Shown here: positions 35,018-44,436 of the stretch, in pieces
How positions within the stretch are numbered: the first letter of the stretch is position 1
Layout: each line of letters opens with the position of its first letter
DNA from: UBA2402 sp037139735
GTDB lineage: Bacteria > Planctomycetota > Phycisphaerae > Phycisphaerales > UBA1924
DNA length: 64,000 bases
Assembly (NCBI GenBank): GCA_037139735.1
Contig: JBAXFU010000003.1
Span: 30,309 to 94,308, forward strand
Direction: 5' to 3'
The notes under the pieces: model-generated
Databases searched by the model: none
What the model saw: only the letters and a program-made list of their open reading frames with translations
Told to the model about the DNA's origin: nothing
Translations under genes and position numbers: made by a program

Positions 35018-36511
35018 TCAACGGGCCACGAGGTCGATCACGACGGGCAGGTGATCCGCCGTCGCGGTGTCGCCCCGTTCAATGCCCAACGCGGTCAGCA
35101 CGCTCTGGTCGAGCCGGGAGGCATCGAGCACGAAGGAGGCGTGCTCCTTGAGGTTCGAATCGGAGTAGACGATCCAATCGAGGCGACCGGGGCTGAAGGC
35201 GGTCTTGTCGTCCTTCCAGGTGTAGTACGCCAGGTCGCCGTGCACCATGGCCGCGGCGGGCGTCAGGTCGGAGCCGTCGGCATCGACGCCCGCGCGGAGG
35301 ATGTCGAGGGGGGGACGGCTGCCCACGAGGTTGAGATCGCCGCTCATGATGCGACGCTGGGCCGCGGCGGCCGTGGCGTCGCGGGTGAAGGCGGCATTGA
35401 TGGCGCGGGCCTCGGCCATTCGCCGACGGTCCTCGATGCTGTCCTTGGCGCCTCGGGACTTGAGGTGCATGCTCCCGACCTGCACCGGGCCCAGCGGCGT
35501 GTTGAGGGTGGCGTCGACGAAGCGGACGGGCTTGGTTTCCTGCTCGTTGGCGTCGTTGCGGAACGTGCACTCGAGGGTCTTGGGCTCGCCCGCGACGAGT
35601 TCGAAGCGGGAGGCGATGAGCACGCCGCCGCCGGTGGCCATGGTGCCGGGGGCCTTGCGGACATGCCACGAGCCGCCGACGTGCTGCTCGAACCAGGCGT
35701 CCACCTCGGCGGCATCGCCTTTCTCCCATTCCTGCATCAGCACCACGTCGGGCTTGAGCGCCTTGATGACGCGGGCGAAGGGAGCGGGGGACTCCATGGG
35801 CTTGCTCTGCTCGATGTTCCAGGTGACCACGCGCATGGCGCCTTCGGGGGCCGCAGGCGGTTGCTCGGCGGTCAGTCGCCGACCGCCGACGCACGTGCCT
35901 TGGGTCTCGACGGAGAAGGTGTCGCTGGCGGCGGTCACGAGCCCGTTGGCGTCGAGCAGGCTGGCGAACCCCTTGACTCGACCGGGCGAGAGCAGGCCCG
36001 TCGCGGGGAGGCTCGACTTGTCTTCGGGCGTGCGGCAGATTCGCACTTCGTACCAGCTCGACGCGTAGGTGGGCGCGAAGACCAGGTCGAAGTCCGACGC
36101 GCTCAGTTCGCGGCTGCCGCCCGTGGAATCGAGGGCGAGGAGCTTGACGCCCGGGCGTCCGCCGGGCGAGAAGAGCACCTGCAGATCGGCGCCGATCACG
36201 CCGTCGCGTCCCTTGATCGCCGAGCCGGTCGAGGCGTTGGCGTCGCAGTCGACCCACACGCTGACGCTCCGCGACGCGGACTGGAGCGTGAACTGCTCGT
36301 CGGCGACGGAGAAGCGAAGGGAGAGGGAGTGCTCGTCGGAGACGGCCGCGAGGTGCGCGGGCCACTCGGAGGTGTCGCCGTCGATGACGATGGCGGCCTC
36401 CTCGGGGGCGGGCGCGGGCGGGGTGATGCGAGGAGGATGGGTCGCGCACCCGCCGGCGATCAGGGCGAGCCAAAGCGGGGCGAGCGAGCGGAGGGGGGAA
36501 GGCATGGGCAT
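35018..36511 (-). CDS. Lipoprotein with endonuclease/exonuclease/phosphatase domain
   Basis: A 497-residue exported lipoprotein (ALIAGGCATHP lipobox near residue 19). Residues ~40-220 are beta-rich and begin VIDGDTSEWPAHL, resembling a CBM9-like secreted module. The C-terminal half is an EEP-fold domain: MRVVTWNIEQS, VVLMQEWEKGDAAEV (catalytic Glu), SMHLKSRGAKDS, IMSGDLNLVG and RLDWIVYSD. Such proteins cleave phosphodiesters of nucleic acids, lipids or phosphosugars; the substrate is unknown. GAGG precedes the ATG at 36511. It overlaps the upstream beta-barrel gene region only in noncoding frame. Confidence 0.78.
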   Translation of the reverse strand: MPMPSPLRSLAPLWLALIAGGCATHPPRITPPAPAPEEAAIVIDGDTSEWPAHLAAVSDEHSLSLRFSVADEQFTLQSASRSVSVWVDCDANASTGSAIKGRDGVIGADLQVLFSPGGRPGVKLLALDSTGGSRELSASDFDLVFAPTYASSWYEVRICRTPEDKSSLPATGLLSPGRVKGFASLLDANGLVTAASDTFSVETQGTCVGGRRLTAEQPPAAPEGAMRVVTWNIEQSKPMESPAPFARVIKALKPDVVLMQEWEKGDAAEVDAWFEQHVGGSWHVRKAPGTMATGGGVLIASRFELVAGEPKTLECTFRNDANEQETKPVRFVDATLNTPLGPVQVGSMHLKSRGAKDSIEDRRRMAEARAINAAFTRDATAAAAQRRIMSGDLNLVGSRPPLDILRAGVDADGSDLTPAAAMVHGDLAYYTWKDDKTAFSPGRLDWIVYSDSNLKEHASFVLDASRLDQSVLTALGIERGDTATADHLPVVIDLVAR

Positions 36512-36536
36512 GAATCCTCGGGAGTGCGTGGGTCGT

Positions 36537-37505
36537 TCAGAACCGCCAACTGACGCCGCCGCCGAGGCCGAAGGCGGCATCGGCATCCTCGCGACGGACG
36601 CGTTCGCCGTCCTGGTCGTCGAGGACGATCTCCTGGCTGAACAGGTAGCCGACGTATCCGTTCACGGAGAAGCGGTGGGAGATGTCGTAGGTGACGTCGA
36701 CGGCCACGGGAAGGCGGCTGAATCGACCGACGCCCTTGGTGGTCGGCGCATCGTCCGCGAGCCGGAACTCGACCCGTTCGATGCCCGTGCCCAGCGTCAG
36801 CCGCAGGTCGTCGGTGGCCTGATAGCTCAGGCCCAGGATGCGACGACCGACGCCGGGATTGGTCTTGAGCGAGAGCTTGTCGGTGATCTTCCAGTCGATC
36901 GTGAGGATGGGGAGGATTCGCCAGTCGTCCTCGATGACGGAGCTGGCGATGAGGCCGCCGCCCAGGCTGAAGCGGTCGGAGAAGGCGTAGGTGACGCCCA
37001 GGATGCCTCCGAAGGTGAAGCCGTCGCCGGCGTCCGCGCCGTCGGCGAAGGCCGAGCGGACGAACGCGCCGGTCACGTAGGACCAGTGGTCGTCGATCCG
37101 GTTCGCGAACGTGACGGTGGCGTTGACGTCGTTGACGCCGCTCCAGGGCTTGCCGCCCGCGGGATCGAGCGAGGTGGCCTTCTTGAAGTCGAACTCCCAC
37201 CGGTCGTATCCGGCGTCGAAGGCCACCTGCGCCTTCTCGAAGACGGGCACGGCGACGCGAACGGACCCACCCGCGCGGGTGGCGGCGAACTCGCCGGGAG
37301 CGTCCTTGAGGTCGGTGGCGAAGGAGTGGTCGGCGTTGAAGCTGACCACGGCCTGGGTCGTGCGTTCGCGTGAGGGGGTGGAGAGGGAGGGCGCCCGCTC
37401 GTCGGGCGTCACGGGCTGATGTTCGTGCTCCGACGCGGCCGGCTGGCGGGCCATGGCGGAGGAGGCGAACAAGGCGGCGGCGGCAAGCAGGCGTGCGGGC
37501 GTCAT
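36537..37505 (-). CDS. Predicted outer-membrane beta-barrel protein
   Basis: A 322-residue exported protein with a signal peptide (RLLAAAALFASSAMARQ). The mature part is a regular succession of amphipathic strands with turns (VAFDAGYDRWEFDF, NATVTFANRID, FSLGGGLIASSVIE, DLRLTLGTGIERVEFRL, RFSVNGYVGYLFSQ), and it ends in an aromatic residue (GGVSWRF), the typical barrel-assembly signal. Strand count suggests about 10-14. It lies 25 nt upstream of the EEP lipoprotein, which suggests a shared envelope role. Cargo unknown. Confidence 0.75.
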   Translation of the reverse strand: MTPARLLAAAALFASSAMARQPAASEHEHQPVTPDERAPSLSTPSRERTTQAVVSFNADHSFATDLKDAPGEFAATRAGGSVRVAVPVFEKAQVAFDAGYDRWEFDFKKATSLDPAGGKPWSGVNDVNATVTFANRIDDHWSYVTGAFVRSAFADGADAGDGFTFGGILGVTYAFSDRFSLGGGLIASSVIEDDWRILPILTIDWKITDKLSLKTNPGVGRRILGLSYQATDDLRLTLGTGIERVEFRLADDAPTTKGVGRFSRLPVAVDVTYDISHRFSVNGYVGYLFSQEIVLDDQDGERVRREDADAAFGLGGGVSWRF

Positions 37506-37614
37506 CGGGAAGTCTCCCGCACGATGCGGACCGCCCGACGGGGGCGTGACGCGTCATGCGCGACCGGAGAAGACCCGAGTGTAGTGGGGGCCTGTCGGCC
37601 CGGCGGAGGGCGGC

Positions 37615-38604
37615 TCAGTCGACGGTCTGGACGCGGTTGGATCGACGCGAGTCGACGCAGTTGATGCTCTTTGGAAACCGCTGGGTGTCGGGCGAGAAGA
37701 AGATGTTCTGGATGATGTCGGCCTGCGCGACCGGGATGCTAGGGGTGCTCTTGAGGAACTCGGCGTGTCCGTCGGTGAAGACGAACGAGCCGCCGTCCTT
37801 GCCCTGGTTGTCGACGGGCGCGTAGCCGCCCGGTCCGGCCGCGCCGGCGGCCTGGCCGTAGGCGGCGAAGATCGACGGGTTGCCGCCGCCGTACCACGCG
37901 AGCGTGCTCACGTCGGGGCCGTTGGTCTCGTCGCCCCACAGCGGCGCGGGCGTGACGATGTTGGATTCGTCGGTCTTGAAGCCCGCGATGTAGAGGTACG
38001 AGATGTTGTACGCCACCACGTCGTTCTCGCCCGCGGGCGGCTTGGGTACCTTCCCCGGCGCGGTGGCGTAGCTGGTGATGACGGGCGTGGGCGAGTAGGG
38101 GAAGCCGTACCAGCGGTCCTCCTTGTCGCGCGGGTTCACGAGCACGCCGAGGCCCTCGAGATAGCTTCGCATGAGCGGGACGGTGCGGGCGGGGGCGCCG
38201 GGGGGCGTGTAGTACGCCGCGGTGTCGGGGTTGTTGTTGAGCCCGCGATAGCCGTAGTGGCCCGTCTCGTCGCCGTCGCCGACCTGGTAGAGACTGAAGA
38301 GTCCCGCGACGCCTCCGTAGACGAACTGGCCGCTGAGGTAGTCGCGGCTCTGGTAGTTGGGCGGGATGGGCATCACCGGATACCAGTTCTTCCACTCGTT
38401 GGCGTAGAGCGTCATGCTCAGGCCCATCGATCGCAGGTTCGAGAGGTTCTTGGCGTCCTGGCCGGCACGACGCGCCTTGCCGAGCGCCGGGAGCAGGATG
38501 CCGATCAGGAGCGCGATCACCGCGATCACGACCAGCAGTTCGATGAGCGTGAAGCCGACGCGGCGGCGGGGCGACGCGTGAGGGGTGGAGGGCTGTGCGA
38601 TCAT
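37615..38604 (-). CDS. Type II secretion/pseudopilin-like protein (prepilin-type N-terminal domain)
   Basis: A 329-residue protein with a prepilin peptidase signal: a basic leader (PRRRVG) then FTLIELLVVIAVIALLIGIL, with the conserved Glu at position 5 of the mature form. The rest is a globular domain with FVFTDGHAEFLKSTP near the end, the DG-H motif found in the large pseudopilin-like families of planctomycetes. These are thought to be membrane-anchored surface or secretion proteins; individual roles are unknown. A 7-bp inverted repeat (38642-38648/38654-38660) lies in its 5' region. Confidence 0.85.
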   Translation of the reverse strand: MIAQPSTPHASPRRRVGFTLIELLVVIAVIALLIGILLPALGKARRAGQDAKNLSNLRSMGLSMTLYANEWKNWYPVMPIPPNYQSRDYLSGQFVYGGVAGLFSLYQVGDGDETGHYGYRGLNNNPDTAAYYTPPGAPARTVPLMRSYLEGLGVLVNPRDKEDRWYGFPYSPTPVITSYATAPGKVPKPPAGENDVVAYNISYLYIAGFKTDESNIVTPAPLWGDETNGPDVSTLAWYGGGNPSIFAAYGQAAGAAGPGGYAPVDNQGKDGGSFVFTDGHAEFLKSTPSIPVAQADIIQNIFFSPDTQRFPKSINCVDSRRSNRVQTVD

Positions 38605-39280
38605 GGCGGTCGACTCCTGACGAATGCGGGAACGTCGAGTGCGACGCTCGATCAGCGTCGAACGAACTCTTGATGCACCTCGCGTGACGGAACCGGAGAA
38701 GGATCGAGTTCCAACATTCGCCGCCGCACGACTCGCGGGGCGAGGTGTCGGGCCATGGCCGCGTGTCGAGCGGCTGCCCTCGAATGTCCGAACGCTAATC
38801 GCTCGCGTTGCTGATTTCAAGAAGTTTGAACGAATCGACGCGATTGATTCGCGTGCCCCCGAGGAGCGACATGCTCGACGCCGCCGCCCGACCCGAGCGT
38901 CCTGTAACCCCCGATCGCCGACGGCCCCGGCGGTTCCCCCGGCGTGAAACCGTTACAAAACGAGGCGGAACGCCGTGGCGCACGGGGGCGGTGGCGACGG
39001 TCTTGAAAAACTCGTCAAATCTGTCGCGGGTTCCGCATGCCCTCATGGTAAAGTACGCTTGCCGGCCCCCGAGGCCATCACGACCGTCCCGTCTCGCGGG
39101 AAGGGTTCGATGGCGAGAGATCGGGTCCGGTCGTCCGTTCGTCGTGTCGTTGCGTTCGAGGTCGTGCTGCATTCGCGTCATGCGGCAGCGCCCGCGGCGC
39201 GGTCGGGCGGCGGAGCGTTCGTCATCGTCTCGCACGTGAGTCTGTCGGAGAGATCGTCAACCCAGTTGGAGGCATTCCTC
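38605..39280. other. 676-bp divergent intergenic region
   Basis: It lies between the pseudopilin-like gene (minus) and a dockerin protein (plus). No convincing coding frame was found; the open frames here have no start context or domain. It holds the perfect 7-bp inverted repeat CGACGCT/AGCGTCG (38642-38660) and the ribosome site GGAGG at 39269-39273 for the downstream gene. It is less GC-rich in places (38800-38835, 38995-39060), as expected for promoters, but no clear -35/-10 pair was identified. Confidence 0.6.
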
Positions 39281-41356
39281 ATGAAGAAGAGCATCGTTCT
39301 CGGCGCCGCATCCCTCGTGTTCCTTGCAGGTCAGGCCATGGCGCAAACGGGGGCCATCGACGGCCGCTTGACCGACTCGGGTGAACGTGCGCTCTACGGC
39401 GCGCCCAAGTGGGTCTCCACCAGCACCACCAACTGGGGCGACGCCGGACCCTCCAACCCCTGCGACTCGAGCGGCACCGGCGGCAATCCCGCCTCCGTCA
39501 CCACGGGCGTCGAGTTCAAGATCCCCCTCTCGCTCATCGGCAACCCCGGCGGCAACGTGCGACTGCTCGCCTTCATCAACGGCAGCGGCCACGACTACGC
39601 CAGCAACCAGTTCCTGCCCAGCCTGCCCAACGGCACCGGCAACCTCGGCGGCGATGGCGCCGGCAACTACATCGGCAACCTCTCCGGCGTGAACCTCGGT
39701 TCCTTCGCCGGCAACCAGTTCCTCTCGGTCAACGTCCTTGCGCTCAACGAGGGCTTCCCCGTCATCGACGGCACCCTCGACGCCGTCTATGGCCCGGCCA
39801 AGGCCGTGCAGGCCTGCCGCACCGGCTTCGGCAACGCCACCAGCGGCACCCAGTTCGCCAACGGCAGCGAACTCGACGCCATGTACGTCTGTCGGGACAG
39901 CACCTTCCTGTACGTCTTCCTGAGCGGCAACGTCGAGAGCAACTTCAACAAGCTCGAACTGCTCATCGACACCGACGAGGCGACCAACGGCACCAACCCG
40001 ATCTCCTCGGGCAACTTCCCCGACATCGACTTCGGCGCGCTCGGCAAGCTCAACGGCATGGCCTTCGATGCCGGCTTCGCCCCCGACTACTACTTCACCT
40101 TCGGCTGCGGCGGCGGCAACCCCACCTTCTACCCCAACTTCGCGGTCGTCGGCACCTCCGACGGCGGTTGGCTCGGCTTCAACGACGCCGGCAACGGCAG
40201 CGGCCTCATCAGCGGCTCCAACCCCCGCGGCTGCGAGATCTCCGTCAACAACGTCAACACCGGCGGCGTCGGCGCTCCCTGCCCCCCGCCCGCCGGCAAC
40301 GCCGACAACGCCAACGGCAGCGAGATCGACGCCGTCTACTCCTACGTCAACAACGGCCGCCTGCACGTCCTGGTCACCGGCAACCTCGAGTCCGGCGGCG
40401 GCACCCCCTGCGACGCCGGCGCCAACAAGCTCAACCTCTTCATCGATGCCGACGGCCAGGGCGGCCAGAACGTTGTTCGCAACAACAACGTCGACATCTC
40501 CTACGGCAACCTCAACCGCATGGCCGGCCTCACCTTCGAGCCCGACTTCGCCGCCGACTACTGGATGAGCTTCAAGACCGGTGGCAATACCCCCTACATG
40601 GTCATGGACTGCTCCGTCCTCCGCACCGGCGGCAAGCGGGTCAACGGTCTGGGCAGCCCCCTCGATTACGGCGCGTACGACGGCGGCACCAAGGCCAACT
40701 ACAACCCCGTCACCTTCCGCGGCAACTTCGTGCCCTGCAACGGCAACCCCAGCGATCCGATGATCCAGGACGGCTTCACCGCCAACCTCTACACCAACTA
40801 CGGCCCCCGCGCCGCCGCTGAGAGCCTCTTCGCCGACAACTTCAACCCCGTCGGCACGCCCGGCCTCCTCAGCTTCAGCATCAACAACAGCAACTTCGGT
40901 GGCGTCCAGGGCCGCGGGGGCAGCGTCTCCGATGCCGCCAACGTCTCCACCGGCATCGAGTTCAGCATCGACCTCAACGAACTGGGCTGGGACGGTTCTT
41001 CCTGCATCAAGCTCGCCGGCTTCGTCGCCAACGGCGATGCCAGCTACGCCAGCAACCAGGTCATCGGCGGCCTCCCCGGAGGCAATGACACGTCCGACCT
41101 GGCCAACCCCACCGTCGTCAACTTCGGCAACATCGCCGGCACGCAGTACGTCATCGTCGCCGGTTCGTGCGGCAACGCCTGCCCGGTCTGTGCGGCTGAC
41201 TTCAACTCCGACGGCGGCGTCGACGGCAGCGATGTCGGTGCCTTCTTCGGTGCGTGGGAGGCGGGCGATTCCTGCGGCGACGTCAACCAGGACGGTGGCG
41301 TCGACGGCAGCGACGTCGGCTACTTCTTCAGCGTTTGGCAGGCCGGCGGCTGCTGA
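39281..41356 (+). CDS. Secreted GC-type dockerin protein built of internal repeats
   Basis: A 691-residue exported protein with a signal peptide (KKSIVLGAASLVFLAGQAMAQ). The body has two kinds of repeat. Type A appears near residues 65-115 (GVEFKIPLSLIGNPGG... HDYASNQFLPSLPNG) and again near 565-605 (GIEFSIDLNELGWDG... ASYASNQVIGGLPGG). Type B appears near 190-275 (NGSELDAMYVCRDSTFLYV) and again near 345-435 (NGSEIDAVYSYVNNGRLHV). Asn/Gly are abundant. The C terminus is a dockerin pair (CAADFNSDGGVDGSDVGAFF ... DVNQDGGVDGSD), ending QAGGC. GGAGG lies 7 nt before the ATG. Role unknown. Confidence 0.85.
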   Translation: MKKSIVLGAASLVFLAGQAMAQTGAIDGRLTDSGERALYGAPKWVSTSTTNWGDAGPSNPCDSSGTGGNPASVTTGVEFKIPLSLIGNPGGNVRLLAFINGSGHDYASNQFLPSLPNGTGNLGGDGAGNYIGNLSGVNLGSFAGNQFLSVNVLALNEGFPVIDGTLDAVYGPAKAVQACRTGFGNATSGTQFANGSELDAMYVCRDSTFLYVFLSGNVESNFNKLELLIDTDEATNGTNPISSGNFPDIDFGALGKLNGMAFDAGFAPDYYFTFGCGGGNPTFYPNFAVVGTSDGGWLGFNDAGNGSGLISGSNPRGCEISVNNVNTGGVGAPCPPPAGNADNANGSEIDAVYSYVNNGRLHVLVTGNLESGGGTPCDAGANKLNLFIDADGQGGQNVVRNNNVDISYGNLNRMAGLTFEPDFAADYWMSFKTGGNTPYMVMDCSVLRTGGKRVNGLGSPLDYGAYDGGTKANYNPVTFRGNFVPCNGNPSDPMIQDGFTANLYTNYGPRAAAESLFADNFNPVGTPGLLSFSINNSNFGGVQGRGGSVSDAANVSTGIEFSIDLNELGWDGSSCIKLAGFVANGDASYASNQVIGGLPGGNDTSDLANPTVVNFGNIAGTQYVIVAGSCGNACPVCAADFNSDGGVDGSDVGAFFGAWEAGDSCGDVNQDGGVDGSDVGYFFSVWQAGGC

Positions 41357-41388
41357 GCCCTCCGCGATGACTTCCTGAGTCGAGATCA

Positions 41389-41430
41389 CGGCCCCGGGCG
41401 GGGACACCCGCCTGGGGCCGCTTTGTTTCC
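41389..41430 (+). terminator. Rho-independent terminator after the 39281-41356 gene
   Basis: A 14-bp GC-rich stem with one mismatch (41389-41402 with 41407-41420) and a 4-nt loop is followed by CTTTGTTT. Confidence 0.8.
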
Positions 41431-41480
41431 AGCCTTGGATGTCCGTCCCCCGCCGTCGACCGGCGAGGCCTTCCGCGTCG

Positions 41481-42209
41481 TCAGAGCTTGCCCGTCGGCC
41501 TGAACTCCGAGGGAAGAGCAAGTCCCCGGATCATCACGTTGCGGAACCACAACTCGCCGCCGTGGTTCTGCAGTTCGATCGCACCCCGCGGATAGATCGG
41601 CTTGTCCCGCTCCCAGTAGTTCTCGAGGGTCGTGCCGTCGACGACGAGCACGTCGTTGAGCCACACCGTCACCTTCTCGCCCTCCATGCGGATGCGGAAG
41701 GTGTTCCACTCGCCGGGCGGGCGGTCGGCCACCGCCAGCGGCTTGCTCGGGTTCTTCTGGTTGTTGTACAGACCGCCCGAACCGACGGGGTGGTCCCAGA
41801 TCTGCACCTGCGGGCTGCCCCGCAGGTAGATGCCGCTGTCGCCCTTGGACGGAATCTTCCAGTCCACGAGCATCTCGAAGTCCCCGTAGTCGGCCGCGGT
41901 GCAGAGATTGTCGCCCTTGCCGTCAAAGCGCAGCACGCCCTGCTCCACGCGCCAGTGGGCCCGCATCCGTTCGTCCGCCGCGGCCTGCGCCTTGGCCAAC
42001 TGCTCGGGGCTCATCTTCGCGCGCGTCGGAGGATCGGCGACCAGGCCCTTCCAGCCGCTCAGGTCCTTGCCGTTGAAGAGCGGCACGAATGCCTCGCGAG
42101 GCGCCCATGGAGCGCGAGGATCGACGCCGTAGTTCACTTGCGAGCACCCCTGCAGGATCGGGGGAGTCATGGAGAGAACGAACACGATCAAGGCCGGTCG
42201 CATGTGCAT
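41481..42209 (-). CDS. Secreted DUF1080 / 3-keto-disaccharide hydrolase-like lipoprotein
   Basis: A 242-residue protein with a lipobox (PPILQGCSQ, Cys about 22). The DUF1080 jelly-roll fold shows in FVPLFNGKDLSGWKG, DFEMLVDWKIPSKGDSGIYL, WNTFRIRMEGEKVTVWLNDV and IELQNHGGELWFRNVMIR. The family belongs to the LamG/GH16-like clan and is abundant in planctomycetes; some members hydrolyse 3-keto-glycosides. GGAG precedes the ATG at 42209. It is divergent from a fucosidase gene with 63 bp between. Confidence 0.85.
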   Translation of the reverse strand: MHMRPALIVFVLSMTPPILQGCSQVNYGVDPRAPWAPREAFVPLFNGKDLSGWKGLVADPPTRAKMSPEQLAKAQAAADERMRAHWRVEQGVLRFDGKGDNLCTAADYGDFEMLVDWKIPSKGDSGIYLRGSPQVQIWDHPVGSGGLYNNQKNPSKPLAVADRPPGEWNTFRIRMEGEKVTVWLNDVLVVDGTTLENYWERDKPIYPRGAIELQNHGGELWFRNVMIRGLALPSEFRPTGKL

Positions 42210-42272
42210 GGGGGAACTCCGTGGGTGCACGATCATATTGTCACTGCATCCTTGCTCACGAAAGGTCGGACC

Positions 42273-43616
42273 ATGACCATCCCGCACGCCGCCTCGTCTT
42301 GCCTGTCGCTCGCTCGATCGGCCATGCTCGCCCGGGCCCTCGCGGTCGTCGCCTCGACGCTCGCGACGCTCGCATTCGCCCAAGACGATTCGGCGCTCCC
42401 CAAGCCCACGCCGGCCCAACTCGGGTGGCACCGCAACGAAATCGGCATGTTCATTCACATCGCCCCGCAGACATGGCAAGGTCGAGAGACTGACGACGGC
42501 TCGACGCCCCTCTCGTCCATCAACCCCGACAAGCTCGACACCGATCAGTGGGTCGCCGTCGCCGAATCGATGGGGGCCAAGTACATCGTCTTTGTCGCCA
42601 AGCACGAGGGCGGGTTCTGCTGGTGGCAGACCGCAACCACCGACTGGTCGGTCAAGAGCATCCCGTGGCGAGCCGGCAAGGGAGACGTGCTCCGTGATCT
42701 CGCGGAGTCGTGTCGTCGAAAGGGCATGAAACTGGGCGTCTACATCTCGCCGCAGGATCGTCACCACGGCGCGGGCGTCGGCGGCCGCGCCAAGGACCCC
42801 GCCAAGCAAGCCGACTACGAGAAACTCTTCCGCGCACAACTCACCGAGGTGCTCTCCAATTACGGCGAGATGATGGAGGTCTGGTTCGACGGCTCGCTGG
42901 TCTTCGACGTGGGCGACATCGTGTCGAAGCACGCGCCCAACGCCGTGGTCTTCCAGGGTCCGCAGGCCAGCATCAGGTGGGTGGGCAACGAGATCGGCGT
43001 TGCTCCGTATCCGGCGTGGAACGCCGTCAAGCATGGCGTGCGGCCGTGGGGCGAGTACACCGCCGCCGACGGAGACCCGAGCGGCGACCGGTGGCTTCCC
43101 AACGAGTGCGATGCTCGCCTCCGCGACACGTGGTTCTGGAACCCCCGCAACGAGGCCACCATCAAGAGCGTCAAGGACCTCCTCCGCATGCACGACCAGT
43201 CCGTCGGACGCGGCGCGGTGCTGCTGCTCAACGTCACGCCCGACACCACCGGCGCGATGCCCGAAGCCGATGTTCGCCGTGCCGCGGAGTTCGGCAAGGC
43301 GCTCGAGGCCGAGTGGGGCATCCCCGTGAGCGAAACCCAGGGTGAAGGGGCCGAGTTCGTCATTCAGCCCTCCGCGTCACTCTCCATCGACCGCGTGGTC
43401 GTCCAGGAGCGCATCGAGGAGGGTGAACGCGTGCGGGCGTACGTCGTCGAGGCGCTGGTCGACGATCAATGGCGAACCGTCGCCACCGGGTCGGCCGTCG
43501 GTCACAAGCGCATCGAGCGGTTCGCGCCCGTTCAGGCCGCGTCCATGCGGCTTCGCATCACCGACTCCCGCGGCACGCCCCTCATCTCCCGTTTCGCCAT
43601 CTTCCGCACCCGTTGA
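42273..43616 (+). CDS. Secreted alpha-L-fucosidase, GH29 family
   Basis: A 447-residue exported glycosidase. The signal peptide spans about residues 1-37 (ARALAVVASTLATLAFAQ). GH29 features are GWHRNEIGMFIHI, YIVFVAKHEGGFCWWQT, KLGVYISPQDRHH and MMEVWFDGSLVFDV, where the WFDG Asp is the expected nucleophile, then LLLNVTPDTTGAMPEADV. A C-terminal ~100-residue beta domain follows. It removes alpha-L-fucose from glycans, perhaps algal or host polysaccharide. The frame continues far upstream, but the signal peptide fixes the ATG at 42273. Confidence 0.9.
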   Translation: MTIPHAASSCLSLARSAMLARALAVVASTLATLAFAQDDSALPKPTPAQLGWHRNEIGMFIHIAPQTWQGRETDDGSTPLSSINPDKLDTDQWVAVAESMGAKYIVFVAKHEGGFCWWQTATTDWSVKSIPWRAGKGDVLRDLAESCRRKGMKLGVYISPQDRHHGAGVGGRAKDPAKQADYEKLFRAQLTEVLSNYGEMMEVWFDGSLVFDVGDIVSKHAPNAVVFQGPQASIRWVGNEIGVAPYPAWNAVKHGVRPWGEYTAADGDPSGDRWLPNECDARLRDTWFWNPRNEATIKSVKDLLRMHDQSVGRGAVLLLNVTPDTTGAMPEADVRRAAEFGKALEAEWGIPVSETQGEGAEFVIQPSASLSIDRVVVQERIEEGERVRAYVVEALVDDQWRTVATGSAVGHKRIERFAPVQAASMRLRITDSRGTPLISRFAIFRTR

Positions 43617-43625
43617 CGCCCCGCC

Positions 43626-44378
43626 ATGGCCATGCCCGCCCAACGCCCGTTGCTCGAGATCGCCGTCGACTGCGTCGAGGATGCCGTCGCCGCATGCCAT
43701 GCCGGCGCCGACCGCCTCGAGTTGGTCGCCGACCTGCACACCCAAGGCCTCACCGCGCCCGCGGCGCTCGTCCGCGACGTGGTGCAGGCCTGCCCCGTGC
43801 CCGTCATGGCGATGGTCAGGCCCAGAGCCGGCGACTTCGTGATGGACGCCTCCGAACGGCGCGAGATGCAACGCGAAGCCGCGGCCGCCGTCGAGGCCGG
43901 AGCCGCCGGCATCGTCTTCGGCCTGCTGACCGCCACCGGTCACGTGCCCGTCGAGGCGTCACGCGAGCTCGTGGCCTCCTGCCGCGGGGTCGAGACCGTC
44001 TTCCACCGGGCCTTCGACTTCACGCCCGATGCCTTCGAAACGCTCGAGACGCTGGTGGCGATGGGTGTCACCCGCATCCTCAGCGCGGGGGTGGGCACCT
44101 GGGCCACCCCGGGCGAGGGCGAGGCCTTCGAGAGCCGCTGTCGTCGATTGGGCGACCTGCAGCGTGCGGCGGGCGGCCGGATTCAGATCCTCCCAGGCGG
44201 CGGTTTTCGTCCCGCCAACGCCGCCCGGGCCCTCACGCTGACAGGTTGCCAGGCCCTCCACAGCGCGTGCCGCCCTGCGGCGTCCGGGCTCCCCTGCGGG
44301 GCCCCGCCGCGACTTGATCCGGCGATGGTGGAGGCGATGCGGCGGGCGATGGACGCGGCGGCCGGTTCGGAGGGATGA
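43626..44378 (+). CDS. cutC: CutC family protein (putative copper homeostasis protein)
   Basis: A 250-residue TIM-barrel protein. LEIAVDCVEDAVAACHAGAD, RLELVADLHTQGLTAP, PVMAMVRPRAGDFV, AGAAGIVFGLLTATGHV, VFHRAFDFTPDAFETLETL, RILSAGVGTWATPGEG and IQILPGGGFRPANAA follow the CutC family closely. CutC was linked to copper tolerance, but its biochemical role is uncertain. It begins 9 nt after the fucosidase stop, so the two are probably co-transcribed although no link in function is evident. Confidence 0.92.
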   Translation: MAMPAQRPLLEIAVDCVEDAVAACHAGADRLELVADLHTQGLTAPAALVRDVVQACPVPVMAMVRPRAGDFVMDASERREMQREAAAAVEAGAAGIVFGLLTATGHVPVEASRELVASCRGVETVFHRAFDFTPDAFETLETLVAMGVTRILSAGVGTWATPGEGEAFESRCRRLGDLQRAAGGRIQILPGGGFRPANAARALTLTGCQALHSACRPAASGLPCGAPPRLDPAMVEAMRRAMDAAAGSEG

Positions 44379-44436
44379 AACCCCGTCGCTAGCATTCCCA
44401 ATCGTCAATCGGTCCGCCACCCTTGGAGCCCATGCC

